Shown here: positions 1 through 6,750 of the stretch, in pieces
Position numbering within the stretch: position 1 is the stretch's first letter
How the letters are laid out: every line of letters starts with the position of its first letter
NCBI GenBank assembly: GCA_041749595.1
Contig: JBGTBA010000134.1
Coordinates: 1-45,743 of the forward strand
Source: Aurantibrevibacter sp041749595
Lineage (GTDB): Bacteria > Bacteroidota > Bacteroidia > Flavobacteriales > Flavobacteriaceae
Length of the DNA stretch: 45,743 bases
Reading direction: 5' to 3'
Notes under the pieces: model-generated
What the model saw: only the letters and a program-made list of their open reading frames with translations
What the model was told of the DNA's origin: nothing
Database searches by the model: none
Program-made: the position numbers and the translations under genes

Positions 1-765
1 ATAAATTTTGTTTTTGCTTGTCCGTTTTTGAGCCAGAATCCGTTTAAATAATTCAATATCCGTAAGGTAAATGGAGCCGGGTTTTAGATTTCTCTCCAGT
101 TCACGGACCAACCTTCCTGCAACGGTTCTAACCTTTCTGTCCGCTTTTTTTGCTTTTGACCTATTCCTTGGATGGTTCCTGAAGCGCTGGTCCACGCTTA
201 ATTTTTTCAGCGTTCTGGTGTAGGTCTGGCGAACCGGAAGTTGTTTCTTCTTTGCTATTGCAAGGCACTTTTTGATCATCTTTTTATGCAACTTTGCATC
301 TGTGGGAAAGGTGATGTTTCTCTCCTGAACCGTAGTGTCAATGCTAACCTGGCCATCATTGCTGTCATCTCCATTAATACGGATGCTCTCTTTTAAAATC
401 AGCTCTATTCCCGATTCCCCAATGCGTTTACGAAAATGAACCAGTTCGGAAGCTTCACAAGGTTGTGAGGAACTAAATTCTTGCTGTCCGCAAAAATATT
501 GATAGTAAAGATTTTCGGCCCATTGCTCAACGACACTTTCGTCCGAAATATTCCGAATATGCTTCAAAACCAACAGTCCGACCATTAATCGAATTGGTTT
601 GGCAGGGCGCCCATTATCCTCACAATAAAGTGGGGCAAATTCCTTATCAAAAAGTTTCCAATCGACCCTATTGGATAAAATATAAAGTGGATGTTTTTGG
701 TTTAAAGTGTCTTCTAAAGCGAAGAAAAAACTGGATTGATTCTCTATTTTTGGCTTGGCTAACAT
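1..765 (-). CDS. IS5-like transposase, N-terminal part (cut by window edge)
   Basis: The minus-strand frame opens with ATG at 765 and runs without a stop for 255 codons to the window edge, so the C-terminus is missing. It begins MLAKPKIENQSSFFFALED and carries the DUF772-type N-terminal segment of IS5/IS1182-like transposases (GRPAKPIRLMVGLLVLKH, then a YYQYFCGQ-like stretch). The phrase SIDTTVQ holds the likely first Asp of the DDE catalytic triad. Such enzymes cut and rejoin the ends of their insertion sequence. The inner end of the element should lie between 766 and about 950, but the matching end is outside the window, so the terminal repeats cannot be assigned. The element borders a defence-gene cluster, a common place for insertion sequences. 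Family assignment is confident; whether the copy is intact cannot be judged. Confidence 0.85.
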   Translation of the reverse strand, partial: MLAKPKIENQSSFFFALEDTLNQKHPLYILSNRVDWKLFDKEFAPLYCEDNGRPAKPIRLMVGLLVLKHIRNISDESVVEQWAENLYYQYFCGQQEFSSSQPCEASELVHFRKRIGESGIELILKESIRINGDDSNDGQVSIDTTVQERNITFPTDAKLHKKMIKKCLAIAKKKQLPVRQTYTRTLKKLSVDQRFRNHPRNRSKAKKADRKVRTVAGRLVRELERNLKPGSIYLTDIELFKRILAQKRTSKNKIY

Positions 766-1152
766 AAATTTAAATTGCAAGGTTTACGTTGTAAAAATAC
801 GAAATCTTGTAGATTTAAATAGGTAAATATCCATATAAATTATTAACAATCAATACGTTAACTAGTTTTTAAGGAACGGCTATTTATTATACAATATTTT
901 GAATTACAAGGCTTACCATTTAAAAATATACTAGATTAGTGGTATGGATAAAGTGAGTATTGGAAAACCAGTGCCCTTATCCCTAAGTTAACTGCATCCC
1001 TATGACGACCGACAGAAAAATGACCCAAAATGCCAACGCCCTGACACCTTTCCGACCGAAAAACCTATCTTAACCGACTGAAAAAAAGAATGTAAATTGT
1101 AGATGAAATCCGTTTGCGGATTCGTGAACACCAATGAAAAAATAAAAAGGCC
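766..1152. other. Intergenic gap between transposase and type IIG gene
   Basis: No credible gene is seen. The stretch is AT-rich up to about 960 and should contain the outer end of the IS element. Two segments, 775-800 and 904-929, resemble each other imperfectly (about 20 of 26 positions, both with a TTnCAAGG start and a TAAAAATA-like end). From about 995 to 1080 the sequence becomes rich in ccgac/accga words. Confidence 0.5.
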
Positions 1153-4100
1153 GTGAACAATTTAAAGGAATTGAAACCAAGAAAGGCACTGAACAAAGCC
1201 TTTTTAAAAGTAAAACCCAACAGGACTGAAATTGAAGGTTTCAAGACCAATCTCATTGCTTTGCTCGACAGGACAAATGACACGGAAAGCGAAGAGTTTC
1301 ATAAAAACTTGGTTTCCGACTTTCTTAAAGACACCTATTACAAGCAAAATCATTTTATCAATACCAAAGGCAGGAACGACCTTGTTATTCATAACGGACA
1401 AAATGCAAACTCGACAGTTGGTGTAATTCTCGAAGCAAAAAAGCCGACCAACAAGGCTGAAATGCTTTCAAAAGACAGCATCAACAAAAAAGCGTTTCAG
1501 GAATTGGTTTTGTATTACCTAAGAGAAAGAATAACGCATAAAAATCTTGAAGTAAAACATTTGGTGGCGACCAACATCAATGAATGGTTTATTTTTGACG
1601 CTACCCTATTTGACCGACTTTTTGCTCAAAACAAAAATCTTGTAAAACAATTTACAGACTTTGAAGGCGGACGATTGGCAGACACCAAAACCGATTTTTT
1701 CTACAAACAAATTGCCGAGCCGTTTATTGATCAAATCTTAACTTCCCTCCCTTCGGGAGGGGTTGGGGGAGGGCTTGAATTTACCTACTTCAACATTCAG
1801 GATTTTCAAAAACCGTTACGCAATACCGACAAGGCAGACGATAATTCGCTTATTGCTTTATTCAAATTGTTGTCGCCAGAGCATCTTTTAAAACTTCCGT
1901 TCACCAACGACAGCAACAGCCTTGACAAACGCTTTTACAGCGAGTTGTTGCACATTATCGGATTGACCGAAACCAAAGAAGGAAGCAAAAAACTAATTGA
2001 AAGAAACAAAGAAGGCGAAAGAAATTCGGGAAGCATTTTGGAAGATGCAATCATTCAGTTGGACAGCTTAGATAAACTCAGCCGACTAGACCGACCGAGC
2101 CAATTTGGAAACATACAACAAGAACGGCTTTTTAATGTTGCCCTTGAACTTTCTATCACTTGGATAAACCGCATTTTGTTTTTGAAGTTGTTGGAAGCCC
2201 AACTCATCACTTATCACAAGGGCGACAAATCCTATTCGTTTCTCAATCTTGACAAGATTAAAAACTATGACGATCTGAACAGCTTGTTTTTTCAGGTATT
2301 GGCAAAGAAATATGACGAACGGAACCAAGATGTAAAAAAGCTATTTGAGAAAGTTCCTTATCTCAATTCTTCACTTTTTGAGCCGACAGAAATTGAACAA
2401 GTTACGTTGTTTATAAGCAACCTGAAAGACGATAAAACCATTCCAGTAATCTCTTCCACCGTTCTCAAAGACAAACAAGGAAAAAAGCGAACAGGAAATT
2501 TAACCACGCTTGAATATCTGTTTGAGTTTTTGAACGCTTACGATTTTAGCAGCGAAGGTTCGGAAGAAATTCAGGAAGACAACAAAACGCTCATCAATGC
2601 TTCGGTCCTTGGCTTGATTTTCGAGAAAATAAACGGCTACAAAGATGGTTCGTTTTTCACTCCGGGTTTCATCACCATGTATATGTGCCGTGAAACCATT
2701 CGCAAAGCGGTGGTGCAGAAATTCAACGAACACTGTCTGAACCATGATTTATCTGATTATAAGATTAACATGATTAAAGATATTTATGAGTTGATACCGC
2801 AAAAGATCACAAGAAAACAAGCAAATGAGATAGTTAATAGTCTCAAAATTTGCGACCCTGCCGTTGGTTCGGGGCATTTCTTGGTTTCTGCTTTGAATGA
2901 AATGATTTCCGTTAAAAATGATTTGAAGATTTTAGAAGATAGAGAAGGCAAATCATTGCATCGTTATGAAATAGAAGTAGTAAATGACGAACTTATCGTA
3001 ACAGATGAAGAAGGCGAACTGTTTGATTACAACCCTACCAATAAAGAAAGCCAACGCATACAGGAAACACTTTTTCACGAAAAGCAAACCATCATTGAAA
3101 ACTGCCTTTTCGGGGTGGACATCAATACCAATTCGGTAAAAATTTGCCGTTTGCGTTTGTGGATCGAACTTTTGAAAAATGCCTATTACATTAAAAAAGA
3201 GAATAACAGATACAGTAGCCCTGTCTGTTATGCAGAGAGCAATGAGGTAAGGGAAGGCTTTAAGCAGATTTCTGTTGAGGAATTACAGACCTTGCCCAAT
3301 ATAGACATCAACATAAAATGCGGAAACTCTTTGGTGAGCCGTTTTGCCATTGATGCAGACCTGAAACAAGCACTCAAAAAAAGCAAGTGGACCATTGACA
3401 GCTACCGAATTGCCGTTGACACGTACCGAAACGCACAGAGCAAGGAACAGAAAAGAGAAATGGAACGGCTGATTGCCAATATTAAATCAGATTTCAGAAG
3501 CGAAATAGATAATCCATTTAAAAAGAAAATTGCAGCAGCAAGAGGTAAAATTGACAATATCGCCACCGAAATAAATACTCAAAAAAACTGGGGAGATAAA
3601 GTAAATAAGCAATTGTTTAAAGATTTAGAAAAAGCAACCGCTAACTTTAAAAAACTAGAGGCAGAAAGAGACCATATTGAAACAAACAAAATATTTGAAA
3701 ATGCTTTTGAATGGCGTTTTGAATTCCCCGAAGTACTGAATGATGATGGCGATTTTGTGGGCTTTGATGTGGTGATTGGAAATCCGCCTTATGGTGCAAC
3801 TTTCAATGAACAAGAAAAAAAATACATCAAACAAAATTACACATCATACAAATACAAGTTTGATAGTTATGTTTATTTCATTGAGCTTGGTTTAATTCTC
3901 TTAAAACCAAATGGAATTTTAGAGTATATAACGCCTATCGTATGGCTCTCGCTCGATAATTGTTTTCCAATTAGAAACATCGTTGTTAAAGAAAACAACT
4001 TGAAAAGATTGTTCATTCACGGAGAAGGAGTATTTGAAGAAGCAGTTGTAAATACACTTTCATTTCAAGTTGAAAAAAAGAAACCAGAAGATGAACTATT

Positions 4101-4884
4101 GATTTTAAACGGAGCAAATACCTTTACTACAAACAAAACAGAATGGATTACTGATGATACTCTGAAAATTGAATTTAAAATGAATTTTGTTGAAAAAACA
4201 ATCATCAATAAAATCAAATCAAATTCATCTTTTCTATCAACATTTGGAGCTGTTATTCAAGGCATAACCCCATACGATAGTTACAGCGGACAATCTCAAG
4301 AAATAATAAAAAACAAAGCATATCATTTTGACCACAAAAAAGACAAGACTTGCGGTAAATGGTTAGACGGCAAAAACCTGAATAGATATTCTATCACTTG
4401 GGAAAATAAATGGTTAAGTTATGGCGACTGGCTTGCTGCACCGAGAGAAAAAAAGTATTTCATCGGACAAAGAATTTTATTTAGAGAAGTTCCAGGGAAA
4501 GGAAGAAGAATACAAGCATCTTCGACAATCGAAGAGTTTTACTATGGTCATAGTATTTCACCATTCAAACCACATAAAGAATTTGAAAATGATGTTGATT
4601 TTATTTTGGGAATTGTGAACTCAAAACTTATTAGTTGGTATGGAAATTTGACTTTGCCCAATTTTGGGAAGGATGTTTTTCCAAAATTAAATCCTAATGA
4701 TATCAAGGAGTTACCGATTGCAAAAACAGATAAAAAATCAAAAGAAAAAATTTCAACACTTGTAGAAAAAATCCTCATCGAAAACAAAACAGACACAACA
4801 GACTTGGAAAACCAAATCGACCAATTGGTTTATCAACTTTATGACCTGACAGATGAGGAAATCAAGATTATAGAGGACAAATGA
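1153..4884 (+). CDS. Type IIG restriction-modification enzyme (Eco57I-like, nuclease and N6-adenine methyltransferase in one chain)
   Basis: This 1243-residue protein fits single-chain type IIG enzymes, which methylate adenine at their recognition site and cut unmodified DNA nearby. Near the N-terminus a PD-(D/E)XK-like pattern is visible: D76 in GRNDLVIH and E94-A-K96 in VILEAKKP. The SAM-binding motif I is CDPAVGSGHF from about residue 567, and the catalytic motif IV is NPPYG at 877, typical of N6-adenine enzymes. The last ~200 residues look like a target-recognition domain. The start is GTG at 1153; an in-frame TGA at 1135 leaves no earlier start. A glycine-rich PSGGVGGG stretch (residues 200-207) comes from a palindromic repeat inside the gene. 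It belongs to a defence group with the Bro-N and DUF262 genes downstream. The recognition site cannot be read from the sequence. Confidence 0.88.
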   Translation: MNNLKELKPRKALNKAFLKVKPNRTEIEGFKTNLIALLDRTNDTESEEFHKNLVSDFLKDTYYKQNHFINTKGRNDLVIHNGQNANSTVGVILEAKKPTNKAEMLSKDSINKKAFQELVLYYLRERITHKNLEVKHLVATNINEWFIFDATLFDRLFAQNKNLVKQFTDFEGGRLADTKTDFFYKQIAEPFIDQILTSLPSGGVGGGLEFTYFNIQDFQKPLRNTDKADDNSLIALFKLLSPEHLLKLPFTNDSNSLDKRFYSELLHIIGLTETKEGSKKLIERNKEGERNSGSILEDAIIQLDSLDKLSRLDRPSQFGNIQQERLFNVALELSITWINRILFLKLLEAQLITYHKGDKSYSFLNLDKIKNYDDLNSLFFQVLAKKYDERNQDVKKLFEKVPYLNSSLFEPTEIEQVTLFISNLKDDKTIPVISSTVLKDKQGKKRTGNLTTLEYLFEFLNAYDFSSEGSEEIQEDNKTLINASVLGLIFEKINGYKDGSFFTPGFITMYMCRETIRKAVVQKFNEHCLNHDLSDYKINMIKDIYELIPQKITRKQANEIVNSLKICDPAVGSGHFLVSALNEMISVKNDLKILEDREGKSLHRYEIEVVNDELIVTDEEGELFDYNPTNKESQRIQETLFHEKQTIIENCLFGVDINTNSVKICRLRLWIELLKNAYYIKKENNRYSSPVCYAESNEVREGFKQISVEELQTLPNIDINIKCGNSLVSRFAIDADLKQALKKSKWTIDSYRIAVDTYRNAQSKEQKREMERLIANIKSDFRSEIDNPFKKKIAAARGKIDNIATEINTQKNWGDKVNKQLFKDLEKATANFKKLEAERDHIETNKIFENAFEWRFEFPEVLNDDGDFVGFDVVIGNPPYGATFNEQEKKYIKQNYTSYKYKFDSYVYFIELGLILLKPNGILEYITPIVWLSLDNCFPIRNIVVKENNLKRLFIHGEGVFEEAVVNTLSFQVEKKKPEDELLILNGANTFTTNKTEWITDDTLKIEFKMNFVEKTIINKIKSNSSFLSTFGAVIQGITPYDSYSGQSQEIIKNKAYHFDHKKDKTCGKWLDGKNLNRYSITWENKWLSYGDWLAAPREKKYFIGQRILFREVPGKGRRIQASSTIEEFYYGHSISPFKPHKEFENDVDFILGIVNSKLISWYGNLTLPNFGKDVFPKLNPNDIKELPIAKTDKKSKEKISTLVEKILIENKTDTTDLENQIDQLVYQLYDLTDEEIKIIEDK
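1745..1773 (+). repeat. REP-like palindrome inserted in frame within the type IIG gene
   Basis: CCCTCCC-TTC-GGGAGGG forms a perfect 7-bp stem at 1745-1761, followed by the G-rich tail GTTGGGGGAGGG. This GC-rich word sits in an otherwise AT-rich gene and is translated as PSGGVGGG. Peptides of this kind are known in Bacteroidota where small palindromic repeats enter coding regions. The reading frame stays open. Confidence 0.7.
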
Positions 4885-4918
4885 AGCTAAAGCAAAAAAA
4901 TAAAGAAAACTTTTTTAG

Positions 4919-5330
4919 TTGGCTAAAGCCAAACTGCAATAGATTTATTCAAGATAAAATGAACTGAACATTGAACTATCTATTGCAGTCAGTTTTAACT
5001 GACTGATAAAAAAGATAAAAACAGACTGGCTTTAGCCACATAATAATAAAGATAGAATATGAGCTATATACTACAGTCCGTTTTAACTGACTGACAAGAA
5101 AAACAAAAAATAGAATATAAGCTATTTATTACAGTCAGTTTTAACTGACTGATAAAAAAGATAAAGACAGATTGGCTTTAGCCACATAATAATAAAGATA
5201 GAATATGAGCTATATACTACAGTCCGTTTTAACTGACTGACAAGAAAAACAAAAAATAGAATATGAACTATTTATTGCAGTCAGTTTTAACTGACTGATA
5301 AGAAAAATGAAAACAAATTGGCTTTAGCCA
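4919..5330. repeat. REP/BIME-like array with 146-bp tandem units next to a RAYT gene
   Basis: Three hairpin types alternate. Type C is TTGGCTAAAGCCAA or TTGGCTTTAGCCA (4919, 5027, 5172, 5318). Type A is CAGTCAGTTTTAACTGACTG (4986, 5132, 5278), a perfect 9-bp stem. Type B is the variant beginning CAGTCCG (5074, 5220). Spacings are almost constant: A to C 40-41, C to B 47, B to A 58 bases, giving two full 146-bp units after a partial one. The array fills the whole gap between the type IIG stop and the transposase-like gene at 5346. RAYT proteins are known to sit beside the REP sequences they recognise, so the array is the likely substrate of that protein. The repeated units themselves point to local duplication. 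Confidence 0.88.
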
Positions 5331-5345
5331 CATAAAATAACTAAC

Positions 5346-5786
5346 ATGAGCTGGGTAAGAGTATATATGCACATGGTGTTCTCCACAAAAAATAGAGAAC
5401 CATTTTTAAATGCAGCAGCGTTAAGAAAAAATGTTTTTCAGCATATTAAAAAAAATGCAGCAGAAAAAGGGATTTGGCTTGATTGTGTAAATGGGTATCA
5501 AGAACATGCCCATTGCCTTATTTCACTTGGCAAAGAACAGACTATAAGTAAAGTAGCACAGTTAATAAAAGGTGAGTCGTCATTTTGGATAAACAAGAAT
5601 AAATTGACAATGGAAAAATTTGAATGGCAAGATGATTATTGGGTCGTGGGCGTAAGCGAAAGCCATCTGGAATCGGTTAGAAAATATATTCACAATCAGG
5701 AATCGCATCACGCAAAAAAGTCTTTTGAAGATGAGGTAAATGTCTTTATGGATAAATATGGATGGCGTTTTTTAAAAGAAAAATAA
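5346..5786 (+). CDS. REP-associated tyrosine transposase (RAYT, IS200-like Y1 family)
   Basis: The protein has 146 residues, the normal size for a single-domain Y1 (HUH) nuclease. The metal-binding HUH motif is H54-A-H56 in YQEHAHCLI, and the likely catalytic tyrosine is Y114 in RKYIHNQ. The N-terminus (YMHMVFSTKNREPF) and C-terminus (YGWRFLKE) are typical of the IS200-like family. RAYTs cut single-stranded REP hairpins and are thought to spread them; they are usually single-copy and not flanked by terminal IS repeats. Here a REP array ends 15 bases before the start codon. Downstream, five bases after the stop, lies an orphan methyltransferase tail, which suggests the array and RAYT entered next to, or together with, a rearranged methyltransferase gene. 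All key residues are present, so the enzyme may be active. Confidence 0.88.
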   Translation: MSWVRVYMHMVFSTKNREPFLNAAALRKNVFQHIKKNAAEKGIWLDCVNGYQEHAHCLISLGKEQTISKVAQLIKGESSFWINKNKLTMEKFEWQDDYWVVGVSESHLESVRKYIHNQESHHAKKSFEDEVNVFMDKYGWRFLKEK

Positions 5787-5791
5787 TTTCT

Positions 5792-5872
5792 ACAAAAAAC
5801 CAAATAGACCAATTGGTTTACCAGCTTTACGATTTAGCGGAGGAGGAGATAAAAATCATTGAAAACGCATAA
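5792..5872 (+). pseudogene. Orphan second copy of the type IIG C-terminal tail
   Basis: The frame 5792-5872 reads TKNQIDQLVYQLYDLAEEE and ends IKIIENA-stop. The intact type IIG protein ends ENQIDQLVYQLYDL, then TDEEIKIIEDK. The two tails match almost residue for residue but differ at many third codon positions, so this is a diverged homologue, not a recent copy. No start or upstream part remains. It ends 11 bases before the Bro-N gene, so the older order was probably methyltransferase then Bro-N, and the present upstream allele with REP array and RAYT replaced or split it. Confidence 0.85.
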
Positions 5873-5883
5873 ACCTATTACCC

Positions 5884-6600
5884 ATGACCAAAGAAACAGC
5901 CATCAAACTATTTGAAGAAAAGCAGGTGCGTACCGTTTGGGATGCCGAACAAGAGAAGTGGTTTATTTCTATTGTGGATGTAATAGAAATTCTTACCGGA
6001 ACTGACCGCCCAAGAAAATATTGGAGCGACCTAAAAGCCAAGCTAAAAAAAGAAGGAAGTGAACTGTCCGAAAAAATCGGACAGTTGAAAATGATTGCCG
6101 AAGACGGCAAATTGCGTATAACAGATGTTGCTGATACAGAACAGCTATTCAGGTTAATTCAATCAATCCCTTCCCCCAAAGCAGAACCCTTTAAACTATG
6201 GCTGGCTAAAGTAGCTGCTGAGCGATTGGACGAAATGCAAGACCCGGAATTAAGCATAGACAGGGCTTTGGAACAATACCTTAAATTGGGCTATTCTGAA
6301 AACTGGATTAACCAACGGCTGAAGAGTATTGAAATACGAAAAGAGCTCACTGATGAATGGAAGAAGAGAGGATTGAAAGAGGGGCAACAATTTGCAACCC
6401 TTACAGATATCATCACCAAAGCGTGGAGCGAAAAAACCACCAAAGAATATAAAGTGCTCAAAGGTTTGAAAAAGGAAAATCTGCGCGACAACATGACCAA
6501 TACTGAGTTGATATTAAATATGCTGGCAGAAGCATCAACAAAGGATATATCAACAGCAACCAACCCCAAAGATTTTGAAGAAAGCAAAAAAGTGGCCTAA
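5884..6600 (+). CDS. Bro-N domain protein, truncated by an in-frame stop
   Basis: The 238-residue product has a Bro-N domain at the N-terminus (about residues 10-115; phrases VRTVWDAEQEKWFISIVDV and LRITDVADTEQLFRLIQSI). Bro-N domains occur in phage antirepressors and in DinD-like bacterial proteins and are thought to bind DNA. The middle part (LGYSENWINQRLKSIEIRKE) is typical of the chromosomal members that accompany restriction genes in Bacteroidota. The frame stops with TAA at 6598-6600, yet the same frame stays open to 6744 and encodes the conserved family C-terminus, so this copy lacks about 48 residues. It lies 11 bases after the orphan methyltransferase tail and 150 bases before the DUF262 gene. 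It may be a recent pseudogene or may still work as a truncated protein. Confidence 0.75.
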   Translation: MTKETAIKLFEEKQVRTVWDAEQEKWFISIVDVIEILTGTDRPRKYWSDLKAKLKKEGSELSEKIGQLKMIAEDGKLRITDVADTEQLFRLIQSIPSPKAEPFKLWLAKVAAERLDEMQDPELSIDRALEQYLKLGYSENWINQRLKSIEIRKELTDEWKKRGLKEGQQFATLTDIITKAWSEKTTKEYKVLKGLKKENLRDNMTNTELILNMLAEASTKDISTATNPKDFEESKKVA

Positions 6601-6744
6601 CAAGGTGGTAATGTAGCTAAAGTGGCAAGACTGGAACTGGAAGCCAAAACCGGTAAAAAAGTAGTAACATCGCTAAATGCTAAAGATGCTTTGAAAGCAC
6701 TACCTGAAGAGAAGCAAAAATCCAAAAAGAAAAAAGGTAAATAA
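6601..6744 (+). pseudogene. Severed C-terminal part of the Bro-N gene
   Basis: Directly after the TAA at 6598 the same frame continues QGGNVAKVARLELEAKTGKK, then VVTSLNAKDA and a lysine-rich end, stopping at TAA 6742-6744. The GG-x-VA...LE...TGKKVV pattern is the usual C-terminus of these Bro-N/DinD-like proteins. A single base change (for example AAA or CAA to TAA) explains the break; the full frame would give 286 codons. Confidence 0.8.
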
Positions 6745-6750
6745 CAAACA

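Noticed and set aside
4919..5330. CRISPR-like regular repeats
   Set aside because: The 146-bp period, palindromic hairpins and near-identical spacers do not fit a CRISPR array, and no cas gene is present. A REP array with RAYT explains it.
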